5,874 nucleotides of DNA, from positions 1 to 5,874 of the forward strand of contig JAKIWU010000087.1 in NCBI GenBank assembly GCA_022749905.1, read 5' to 3'. Origin of the DNA: Thermoplasmata archaeon (GTDB lineage Archaea > Thermoplasmatota > Thermoplasmata > Lutacidiplasmatales > UBA184). The first letter of the stretch is position 1, and each line of letters opens with the position of its first letter. Both the position numbers and the translations under genes were made by a program. Below are positions 1 through 5,874 of the stretch, piece by piece. A model generated the notes under the pieces. That model saw nothing but the letters and a program-made list of their open reading frames with translations. It made no database searches and was not told the origin of the DNA.

Positions 1-1685
1 CGGCCGCGCACCTCGTCGCAAAGGCGGTCGTCGAGACGATTCCCGCCGCGCTGCCCACCGCGGGCCCGCCGACACCGGACGGATTCTACTACGACTTCGA
101 CGTCCGACCGCTCACCACCGAGGACATTCCCAAGATCGAGGAGGCGATGGCCCGCTCGATCCGCGCGAAGGAGCCGTTCGAAAGGATCGAAGTCGACCAA
201 TCCGAAGCCCGGCGGATGGTCGCCGCGAATCCCCACAAGCTCGCGTTCCTCGCAGAGGTTCCCGAGGGAACCCCCGTCTCCTTCTACCGCACCGGCGCCT
301 TCATGGACCTGTGCAGGGGCCCGCACGTCCCCGATACGGGCTGGCTCGAGGGCCTCCGAATCCTTGGATTCTCCGCTGTCTCGTTCGGGGAGGGTCCGTC
401 CGCCGCATCGCGCCAGCGGATCCGGGGCGTGGGCTTTCCGACGAAGGCGGAGCTCGACGAGTTCCTACGGCTTCGGGCCGAGGCCGAGGCACGGGACCAT
501 CGGACGCTCGGACAGCGCCTCGGGCTCTTCCTGTTCGTGGACGAGGCGCCGGGCTTCCCGTTCTGGCTCCCGAACGGCATGATCGTGGTCCGCGAGCTCG
601 AGCGCTTCGTCACCGAGCATTTCGCCCAGGACGGCTACCACGAGGTTCGTACCCCGCTCATGTTCGATCAGTCGATCTTCGAGACGAGCGGGCACTGGGA
701 GCACTTCCAGCAGAACCTGTTCCTCTCGCAGGTGGACGAGCGGACCTACGTCCTGAAGCCGATGAACTGCCCGGGCTCGATGCTCATCTTCCGATCCACC
801 GCGCGGAGCTACCGCGAGCTCCCGCTGCGCCTCGCCGAGTTCGCCCCCCTCCACCGCCGCGAGCCGAGCGGCACGCTCCACGGCCTCACGAGGGTCCGGG
901 AGATGGTCCAGGACGACGCCCACATCTTCGTCTCCGAAGACCAGATCGAGGCCGAGCTGCGCTCGCTCCTTGCCTGGATCCAGCGAGCGTTCACGGTCTT
1001 CCGTCTCTCGTGGACCTACGAGCTCTCGACTCGCCCCGCCTCGTTCCTAGGGGATGCGGAGCAGTGGGACCGAGCGGAGGCGACCCTCGAGAAGGTCCTG
1101 AAGGAATCCGGGATCGCGTACAAGGTCTCGCCCGGCGAGGGCGCGTTCTACGGCCCCAAGATCGACATTCACATCCGGGACAGCCTCGGTCGGCCGTGGC
1201 AAACGGGAACCATCCAGCTCGACTACCAGATCCCTCGACGATTCGGCCTCGAATACCAAGGGGCGGATGGGCACCTCCATACACCGATCGTCATCCACCG
1301 CACCATCCTGGGGACGTGGGAGAGGTTCCTCGGGGTCCTGCTCGAGCATTGCGCCGGCAAGCTCCCACCCTGGCTCGCACCGGTGCAGGTCCGCGTCCTC
1401 CCTGTGACGGACCGCAATGCGGGTGCGGCCGGCGCGTTCGTGGAGGAACTTCGCGGAGCGGGGGTGCGCGCCGAAAGTTCCGGGAGCGCCGATACCCTGT
1501 CGAAGCGCGTGCGCGAGTCCGAGATGGATCGGATCCCGTACATCGCGGTGCTCGGCGATACCGAGGCCCAGGCGGGCACGGTCGCGCTCCGGAAGCGGGG
1601 CGTCAAAGGCCAGACCTCGATGGCCCGCGCAGCAGCCCGGGATGAGATCGTGACCAAGGTTCGAACGCGGTCCTTCGATCCATAG
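1..1685 (+). CDS. thrS: Threonyl-tRNA synthetase, bacterial type, 5' end missing
   Basis: Charges tRNA-Thr with threonine in the cytoplasm, using ATP and releasing AMP and PPi. The frame is open from base 3 with no start, so 560 residues are visible; the family is about 640 long, and the missing part is the TGS domain and the start of the editing domain. The in-frame ATG at 147 is internal, because coding upstream already reads as family sequence (AAHLVAKAV, DGFYYDFD). Editing-domain ligands seen are His (9-11) and the Cys and His of CRGPH (312-326); the first His of the pair lies just outside. The zinc ligands of the catalytic core are all present: Cys in MNCPG (768-770), His in QDDAHIF (921-923) and His in VIHRTILG (1296-1298). 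Motif 2 Arg (RREPSG) and motif 3 Arg (TWERF) are intact. The anticodon-binding domain starts near LAPVQVRVLPV (about 1374) and runs to TAG. Residues after MNCPG and in motif 2 deviate from E. coli (see findings). Identity is secure. Confidence 0.97.
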   Translation, partial: AAHLVAKAVVETIPAALPTAGPPTPDGFYYDFDVRPLTTEDIPKIEEAMARSIRAKEPFERIEVDQSEARRMVAANPHKLAFLAEVPEGTPVSFYRTGAFMDLCRGPHVPDTGWLEGLRILGFSAVSFGEGPSAASRQRIRGVGFPTKAELDEFLRLRAEAEARDHRTLGQRLGLFLFVDEAPGFPFWLPNGMIVVRELERFVTEHFAQDGYHEVRTPLMFDQSIFETSGHWEHFQQNLFLSQVDERTYVLKPMNCPGSMLIFRSTARSYRELPLRLAEFAPLHRREPSGTLHGLTRVREMVQDDAHIFVSEDQIEAELRSLLAWIQRAFTVFRLSWTYELSTRPASFLGDAEQWDRAEATLEKVLKESGIAYKVSPGEGAFYGPKIDIHIRDSLGRPWQTGTIQLDYQIPRRFGLEYQGADGHLHTPIVIHRTILGTWERFLGVLLEHCAGKLPPWLAPVQVRVLPVTDRNAGAAGAFVEELRGAGVRAESSGSADTLSKRVRESEMDRIPYIAVLGDTEAQAGTVALRKRGVKGQTSMARAAARDEIVTKVRTRSFDP

Positions 1686-1699
1686 GTCCCGACGGCCCG

Positions 1700-1723
1700 G
1701 GCGCGTCGCCAGGACGGCGCGCC
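1700..1723 (+). terminator. GC-rich stem-loop just after thrS
   Basis: Fifteen bases after the thrS stop, GGCGCGTCG (1700-1708) can pair with CGGCGCGCC (1715-1723) over 9 bp, including one G-T wobble, around a 6-base loop (CCAGGA). The following bases contain only a short T run (ATTT, 1727-1730), so this is not a classic intrinsic terminator. Archaeal termination usually depends on T-rich tracts, and none is seen. The hairpin could mark the 3' end of the thrS transcript or protect it from exonucleases. Position and stem length support a structure; the function is inferred. Confidence 0.35.
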
Positions 1724-1756
1724 GGCATTTCGCTCCGCGAGGGGCCGTTCCCGCCC

Positions 1757-1773
1757 GAGAAGGGCATATGTAT
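1757..1773 (+). promoter_or_regulatory. Archaeal-type BRE/TATA promoter for the surface-protein gene
   Basis: A purine tract GAGAAGGG (1757-1764) is followed directly by CATATGTAT (1765-1773), the most A/T-rich stretch in an otherwise very GC-rich gap. The centre of the A/T part lies about 27 bases before the ATG at 1796, which is the usual TATA-to-start distance in archaea. Transcription would therefore begin at or next to the start codon. No GGAGG-like Shine-Dalgarno sequence precedes the ATG, which fits a leaderless message. Confidence is moderate because one short A/T island is the main evidence. Confidence 0.5.
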
Positions 1774-1780
1774 CGACCGA

Positions 1781-1795
1781 CGGCTCCGGTAGCCG
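1781..1795. repeat. Inverted repeat abutting the surface-gene start codon
   Basis: CGGCT (1781-1785) and AGCCG (1791-1795) form a perfect 5-bp inverted repeat around CCGGT and end exactly at the ATG. It lies between the TATA-like box and the predicted transcription start. It could be a small operator, where a bound repressor would block initiation. If transcription starts further upstream than predicted, it would instead form a hairpin next to the start codon. Five base pairs in GC-rich DNA may be chance. Confidence 0.2.
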
Positions 1796-4690
1796 ATGCG
1801 TGCCCCCCGTCCCACGGTCCTTGCAATCATCTTCGGGGTAGCCCTCCTTGCGGTCCTCCCGGGCCTCCCAGCTTCCACGATCAGCAACCACCTCTCGCCC
1901 TCACCAACGGGTTCGACTGCTCAAACAGAACCGGCCCGGTCAGTTGCTGGATCGGCGATGCCCAGCGCTGAGCACGGGACCCCGCGTTCCTCGTCCCACG
2001 AACTGGCCGCTCGTTCCGCGCCCGTGACGATCCATCCGCAGGCGTCGGCGACATCTTCCGACATCCTCGAAACCCCCCCGCCGAACATTCCCTCCACGGT
2101 ACCGACGACCTTCGTGATGGCGACCCAGATCGTGGATCCCTCGACCTGCTGTGTGACCTACAATGTCACGGCGCCCGCGGGACCGTGGGCCCTCATTCTG
2201 CTCAACTACACCGGCTCGGTCCAGGGACAGGTCTACGATTCGTCGTTCCACGCGATGGTCGACGGCGTGCCGGTGCTCTTCGGCACAACGCCGGAGCTCT
2301 ACCAGTGGACGGTTCTGAAGGATCTCACCGAGTATTCCGCACTCTTCGAACAACCCGCCGTCTTCCAGTTCGTCCTCGGAGCCGCGACGGTCGGGGGGCA
2401 TTTCTACACGAGTCTCAGTCTCTCGTTCTATCCGGTCCCCCCGGGGTACGCACCGCCGCCCGAGCCGAACCAGGTCGTCCCGGTCTGGCCGTTCACAACC
2501 CTCTCGGCGAGCCGCCTCGCCGCCTCGGCGAGCGTGACCGTACCGACGAACGTCACGAATGCGACCCTCGAGCTCTATGCGTACGGCTTTTCCGGGAGCG
2601 GCGCGGACGAGTTCTGGTACAGCACCTTCCCTGCCTACCGCGCGGTTCGGGTCTCCGTTGACGGCGCGCCCCTCGCGACCGTCCAGCCCTTCGAGTTCGT
2701 GAACACCGGGGGCCTGGATCTCTTCCTCTGGGATCCGGTGACCGCGGCGTATACGGTCAACGATCCGCCGTACCAGGTCGACGTCACTGCTGCGCTCGGG
2801 CTCCTGGAGGGATCGCACACCCTGAACGCCTCGATCGCCGGCCTCGGGCACGGGAGCAATTGGTTCGTCGCGGCGTCCCTGCTCCTCTACACCAGCCCCG
2901 CGATCAGCGGGGCCACGCTCAACGCCGCACCGGCCCCCGTCGTCTCGTACAGCAACGGGTCCATGGGCGGCCAAACTGAACATGCGGGCGACGCGTACTC
3001 CTTCGCGAGCACCCTCCACAGTTCCGCGGGGGACATCATCGCGGCGTCGTGGACGAACGAGACGTTCGATGGGAAGTTCACAAGCTCGGGGAACGCGAGC
3101 GCGAGCACTTCGGGGATCGACGTCCGCGCCGTGACCCAGTTCCAGGAGCGGCTCTCATCCCCTGCCGGTCAGGGGTGGGTGAACGCGACGAGCCGCCCCT
3201 CGATCCAATTCCAGGTGAACCAGACCGCCGTGGTCACCTCGACCACCGGCGGGGGGTACCCGATCTATGAGAACATCACCTATCGTATGTTGAGCTTCCA
3301 CCAGAACTGGAACCTCACGCGCACGGACGTTGAGCGCTCCACCGCAGGTACGAACACCGTCAGCGGGGCAAGCCGCAACGACAACGTCAGTGCGAATGGG
3401 AGCTACGAGGGCCAGGAGGAGTTGATCAGCCCGGCAGCCGCGCAGCTCCTGAAGATCTACTGGTTCTGGTCCAACACGACGAAGCTGTACGCCTCATCCG
3501 AGGTCCAAACTCCCCTCACGGTCTGGTACCGGCACCTCCTTGTGGCGGCCCTCACCCCAGCCGACCTCGCAACGGATCGTGCGGCGGTCACCACGAATCA
3601 AGCCACGTTCGTGGACGGCGTCGCCATTCGGCTCGCGAAGGCGCTCACGGACGTCCATGGGGCACAGACCCTGACCGCGACAGCGTTGGGGGTGGGGGCG
3701 CCGTTCACGTTCCATTGGCTCAACCTGCCGAACGGCTGTGGCCCGGGGAACCCTGGGCTCCCCTCCCTCACCTGCGCCGCGACGGTGAACGGCTCCTTCC
3801 TCGTGAGCGTCACCGCTACCGGTTCGCTCGGCGATTACACCATCTCCCCGGCGGTGAACTGGACGATCCTGCCCGACCCCACCGCAGCCGTCACGGCGGC
3901 CGTGAAGGGTATCGACAATTCTCAGAGCGTCTTGCTGAGGGCATCCATCTCGGGCGGCCAAGGTCCATTCGTGTGCCATTGGTTCGCGAGCGGCAACCCG
4001 ATCAACCCTCCCGGGGCGTGTCCGCTTACGATCAACTACACGCCTCCCTTCAGCGGCGTCTTTTTCATCACGCTCAATGGAACCGACTCGCTCACCGGTG
4101 CGATCTCGGCGAATACGCTCCGGCTCGACGTCTCCGATCCCCCGGGAGTGGAGATCCTGCTCGTCCGGCCCAGCGCAACGATCCCGACCGTTCACGTCGG
4201 CTCCTCGATCGGGCTCACCACGCAGACCTCCCCGGGCACCATCCCCGACCGGTTCGCGTGGTTCGAGGACGGCATTCCCATCACCCAGGGGGTCTCCGGA
4301 GGGAATCTGACCTACACGCCGACGACGAGCGGCACGAAACTGCTCACCGTGACGATGACCGACGCCGCAGGAATGCTCGCCCGGAGCAACCCCGTCACGG
4401 TCGACGTGCTCTCCACGTCCGGCGGGCACAACGGCACCGGATCGGGTTCGGGCTTCACCCTCTCGGAGACCACGGACGCTCTGATCGGATTCGGAGTGGT
4501 CGTGGTCTTGCTCGTCGTCCTCGTCGTGGTCCTCGTACGGCGGCGCCGCCCCCCTCCGCGCCGTACGTCCGACCCGAAGCCGAAACCGAGAGTCCCCCGC
4601 CGCGATTCGATCCCCAGCACGCCTCCCAAGGCTGGCCCTTCGACGGGAGCGGGGGCAGACGGGCCGCCGGCCGCGCCCCCAGCAGATTAA
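1796..4690 (+). CDS. Secreted, membrane-anchored PNGase A-type surface protein with Ig/PKD-like modules
   Basis: The start is firm: a TAG lies two codons upstream in frame (1790-1792), and the ATG begins a signal peptide (basic MRAPRP, then a hydrophobic core, likely cut near A26). Residues 27-105 are a Ser/Thr/Pro-rich linker. Residues 106-370 resemble the peptide-N4-(N-acetyl-beta-glucosaminyl)asparagine amidase A family: WTVLKDLTEY (171-180), LSLSFYP (207-213), DEFWYS (271-276), VRVSVDG (284-290) and the TGGLDLFLW segment (304-312). Family members cut the amide bond between N-glycans and Asn; activity here is inferred. Residues 371-585 are beta-rich and Asn/Ser/Thr-rich, perhaps the second half of the same fold. 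Three Ig/PKD-like modules follow (about 590-872), then one TM helix (895-914), an RRRR stop-transfer and a 50-residue Pro/Arg/Lys-rich cytoplasmic tail. Twenty-one N-X-S/T sequons lie in the ectodomain and none in the tail. It could instead be a lectin-like or S-layer-associated protein. Confidence 0.8.
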   Translation: MRAPRPTVLAIIFGVALLAVLPGLPASTISNHLSPSPTGSTAQTEPARSVAGSAMPSAEHGTPRSSSHELAARSAPVTIHPQASATSSDILETPPPNIPSTVPTTFVMATQIVDPSTCCVTYNVTAPAGPWALILLNYTGSVQGQVYDSSFHAMVDGVPVLFGTTPELYQWTVLKDLTEYSALFEQPAVFQFVLGAATVGGHFYTSLSLSFYPVPPGYAPPPEPNQVVPVWPFTTLSASRLAASASVTVPTNVTNATLELYAYGFSGSGADEFWYSTFPAYRAVRVSVDGAPLATVQPFEFVNTGGLDLFLWDPVTAAYTVNDPPYQVDVTAALGLLEGSHTLNASIAGLGHGSNWFVAASLLLYTSPAISGATLNAAPAPVVSYSNGSMGGQTEHAGDAYSFASTLHSSAGDIIAASWTNETFDGKFTSSGNASASTSGIDVRAVTQFQERLSSPAGQGWVNATSRPSIQFQVNQTAVVTSTTGGGYPIYENITYRMLSFHQNWNLTRTDVERSTAGTNTVSGASRNDNVSANGSYEGQEELISPAAAQLLKIYWFWSNTTKLYASSEVQTPLTVWYRHLLVAALTPADLATDRAAVTTNQATFVDGVAIRLAKALTDVHGAQTLTATALGVGAPFTFHWLNLPNGCGPGNPGLPSLTCAATVNGSFLVSVTATGSLGDYTISPAVNWTILPDPTAAVTAAVKGIDNSQSVLLRASISGGQGPFVCHWFASGNPINPPGACPLTINYTPPFSGVFFITLNGTDSLTGAISANTLRLDVSDPPGVEILLVRPSATIPTVHVGSSIGLTTQTSPGTIPDRFAWFEDGIPITQGVSGGNLTYTPTTSGTKLLTVTMTDAAGMLARSNPVTVDVLSTSGGHNGTGSGSGFTLSETTDALIGFGVVVVLLVVLVVVLVRRRRPPPRRTSDPKPKPRVPRRDSIPSTPPKAGPSTGAGADGPPAAPPAD
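3563..4411 (+). repeat. Three tandem Ig/PKD-like modules in the surface protein
   Basis: Protein residues about 590-693, 694-781 and 785-872 share a pattern: a G-x-PF-x-x-HW or DRFAWF strand near the middle, a loop, then a strand ending in TYTP or a similar turn, S/N-G, a strand of alternating hydrophobics (FFITLNGTDS, LLTVTMTDAAG) and a final beta strand. This is the layout of PKD-type beta sandwiches used as spacers in archaeal surface proteins. Module 1 has Cys at 648 and 660, module 2 at 727 and 742, and module 3 has none. The repeats are diverged at protein level and I see no DNA-level duplication. Boundaries are approximate. Confidence 0.55.
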
Positions 4691-4692
4691 TA
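4687..4692 (+). promoter_or_regulatory. Possible TATA-like box for hppA overlapping the previous stop codon
   Basis: TTAATA covers the TAA stop of the surface gene and is the only A/T-rich hexamer near the hppA start. It is centred about 46 bases before the hppA ATG, so transcription would begin near 4716 and leave a 5' leader of about 20 bases that still contains the ribosome-binding site. The purine signal upstream (AGCAGA) is weak. Read-through from the surface gene across the short gap is an equally good explanation. Confidence 0.3.
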
Positions 4693-4723
4693 CCGTCCGA
4701 GTCGAACCGCCCCCGAACCACCC

Positions 4724-4731
4724 GGGGTGGG
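4724..4731 (+). promoter_or_regulatory. Ribosome-binding site of hppA, inside a small palindrome
   Basis: GGGGTGGG ends 4 bases before the ATG at 4736. Its GGTG core (4726-4729) can pair with the CACC of the 16S rRNA 3' end (CACCTCC), at a spacing of about 6 bases. This supports ATG 4736 as the start over an in-frame GTG at 4727, which lies within the site. CCACC (4718-4722) can pair with GGTGG (4726-4730) around a 3-base loop and could mask the site. Confidence 0.5.
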
Positions 4732-4735
4732 CGCG

Positions 4736-5874
4736 ATGGACGTTTCCGCAGGTACCCTCGAGATCCTCATTCTGCTCGCAAGCCTCCTCGCGCTCGGCTA
4801 CGCGGGAATCCAGACGATCCTCGTGCTCCGCGAGGATGAAGGGGACGAGCGCATGCGCTCGATCGCCTCCGCGATCCGAGAGGGCGCCGTCGCGTTCCTG
4901 AAGCGCGAATACACTGCGGTCTTCGCGGTCGCGATCGTGCTCGCGATCCTCATCGCGATCGCGTTCCCCATCGGCGAAGGATGGAAGCTCTCCCTCGGGT
5001 TCCTCGCGGGCGCGGGCGGGAGCGCGCTCGCGGGGGCCGTCGGGATGCTCGTCTCGGTCCGTGCGAACGTCCGCACCGCGGCGAAGGCGCGATCCGGAAA
5101 CCTCGCGGCGACGATGTCCTACGCGTTCCGCGGAGGTTCGGTGACCGGGATGTCGGTGGCGGGCCTTGCGCTCCTCGAGCTCGTCGGGTTCTACGCAGCC
5201 TTCGGCGGCAACGTTCTCGAGATGGTAGGGGTCCTGTTCGGTGCCTCCCTGATGAGCCTCTTCGCCCGGGTTGGTGGTGGAATCTACACGAAGGGCGCCG
5301 ACGTGGGCGCCGATCTCGTCGGCAAGGTCGAGGCGGGGATCCCGGAGGACGATCCCCGCAACCCCGCGGTCATCGCGGACAACGTCGGCGACAACGTTGG
5401 GGATTGCGCCGGCATGGCCGCCGACCTCTTCGAGACCTACGTGGTCACGGCCGTTTCCGCGATGCTGCTCGCCTTCCTGATCGGGAACGCCACGCCGTCG
5501 TTCTCGCTCCTCTTCCCGAATGCCATCCTCTATCCCCTCGTTGTGTGCGCCTGGGCGATCGTGGCCACGGTCGTCGGTGCGCTCTTCGTCCGCATGCGAG
5601 CCGGAGGGACCATCATGGGGGCACTCTACCAGGGCCTCGCCGCCACCACCCTCGTGGGGATCGTCGGATTGTATGCGCTCGATCAACTCCTGATGGGGGG
5701 CAGCGGCGGCGTGTTCGTCGCCACCGTCCTCGGCCTTGTGGTGATGGTCCTCATCGTTCTCATCACCGACTACTACACCTCGTCGAGCTACAGACCGGTC
5801 CGTCGCATCGCGGCGGCGGCCCAGGCAGGAGCCGGCCCGACGGTCATCACGGGGCTCTCGGTCGGCCTCGAGTC
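4736..5874 (+). CDS. hppA: Membrane-bound ion-translocating pyrophosphatase, 3' end missing
   Basis: Hydrolyses cytoplasmic PPi and uses the energy to pump protons (or Na+ in some relatives) across the membrane. The frame is open to the window edge, showing 379 residues of a protein usually near 700 or more. Hydrophobic helices fall near residues 8-30, 60-79, 85-107, 136-155, 161-180, 234-252, 263-286, 293-318 and 326-345. The catalytic loop is textbook: DVGADLVGKVE (189-199, Lys197), IPEDDPRNP (202-210), DNVGDNVGD (215-223), then CAGMAADLFETY with Glu233 at the semi-conserved TM6 glutamate. PVRRIAAAAQAGAG and GLSVGLE at the edge match the family's next segment. The DCAGMAADLFETY form recalls K+-independent H+ pumps, but the residues that settle K+ dependence lie downstream. 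ATG 4736 was chosen for its ribosome-binding site and the normal-length first helix. The gene starts 45 bases after the surface-protein stop. Identity is secure; ion choice is not. Confidence 0.95.
   Translation, partial: MDVSAGTLEILILLASLLALGYAGIQTILVLREDEGDERMRSIASAIREGAVAFLKREYTAVFAVAIVLAILIAIAFPIGEGWKLSLGFLAGAGGSALAGAVGMLVSVRANVRTAAKARSGNLAATMSYAFRGGSVTGMSVAGLALLELVGFYAAFGGNVLEMVGVLFGASLMSLFARVGGGIYTKGADVGADLVGKVEAGIPEDDPRNPAVIADNVGDNVGDCAGMAADLFETYVVTAVSAMLLAFLIGNATPSFSLLFPNAILYPLVVCAWAIVATVVGALFVRMRAGGTIMGALYQGLAATTLVGIVGLYALDQLLMGGSGGVFVATVLGLVVMVLIVLITDYYTSSSYRPVRRIAAAAQAGAGPTVITGLSVGLE

Noticed and set aside
147..149. ATG at 147 as the start of thrS
   Set aside because: The 48 codons upstream in frame match the ThrRS editing domain (AAHLVAKAV, DGFYYDFD), so the true start lies before the window.
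311..1645. A 444-codon + strand frame overlapping thrS
   Set aside because: Out of frame with the conserved synthetase; Pro/Arg/Ala-rich shadow typical of GC-rich coding DNA.
1047..1826. Minus-strand frames over the thrS 3' end and the intergenic gap
   Set aside because: They are antisense to conserved ThrRS motifs and show no protein-family features.
1940..3019. A 359-codon minus-strand frame opposite the PNGase A-type domain
   Set aside because: Arg/Glu/Asp/Gly-rich composition, no motif and no start signal; explained by codon bias of the + strand gene.
4534..4567. Nine-bp inverted repeat CGTACGGCG / CGCCGTACG with a 16-base spacer inside the surface gene
   Set aside because: It lies in arginine/proline codons of the stop-transfer region, where such matches are expected by chance in a window of this size and base composition.
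4727..4729. In-frame GTG at 4727 as an alternative hppA start
   Set aside because: It lies inside the best ribosome-binding site for the ATG at 4736 and adds only three non-conserved residues.
3715..4839. A 374-codon + strand frame bridging the surface gene and hppA
   Set aside because: Arg/His/Pro/Asp-rich nonsense composition; both genes it crosses are clearly coding in another frame.
3494..5686. A 730-codon open frame on the minus strand, opposite the surface gene and hppA
   Set aside because: Its product is a low-complexity Arg/Asp/Glu/Gly-rich string with no recognisable domain. It is the mirror of two well-supported genes in GC-rich DNA, where antisense stops are rare.

Overview
The window carries three genes on the + strand in tight head-to-tail order. 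They are the 3' part of a threonyl-tRNA synthetase gene (thrS), a complete 964-residue secreted, membrane-anchored surface protein with a PNGase A-type domain, and the 5' part of a membrane-bound proton-pumping pyrophosphatase gene (hppA). Both outer genes run off the window ends. The DNA is strongly GC-rich by eye and almost wholly coding: the two intergenic gaps are 110 and 45 bases. I see no rRNA, tRNA, CRISPR array, insertion sequence or phage gene.

The likely source is an uncultivated, high-GC archaeon, and my best guess is a Thermoplasmatota relative. The surface gene has an archaeal-looking purine tract plus TATA-like box centred about 27 bases before its ATG, no Shine-Dalgarno sequence, and hence probably a leaderless transcript. 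Its product is a Sec-signal, Ig/PKD-like, C-terminally TM-anchored ectodomain rich in N-glycosylation sequons, a style common in archaeal envelopes. ThrRS is of the bacterial type with an N2 editing domain, which some archaea also have. The phylum call is inference; a bacterial source is not excluded.

Layout: 1-1685 thrS (editing, catalytic and anticodon-binding domains; N-terminus missing); 1686-1795 intergenic, with a GC-rich hairpin after thrS and then the promoter; 1796-4690 surface protein; 4691-4735 short gap with the hppA ribosome-binding site and a possible promoter overlapping the previous stop; 4736-5874 hppA, the first 379 residues including the pyrophosphate-binding loop.

The outer genes are housekeeping genes joined loosely by pyrophosphate, which ThrRS releases and HppA hydrolyses to pump ions. 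The middle gene is the unusual one: a predicted glycan-amidase-type domain on the cell surface, itself carrying 21 N-glycosylation sequons, followed by three Ig/PKD-like modules, one TM helix and a basic, proline-rich cytoplasmic tail. No neighbouring glycosylation or transport gene in the window shows its substrate.
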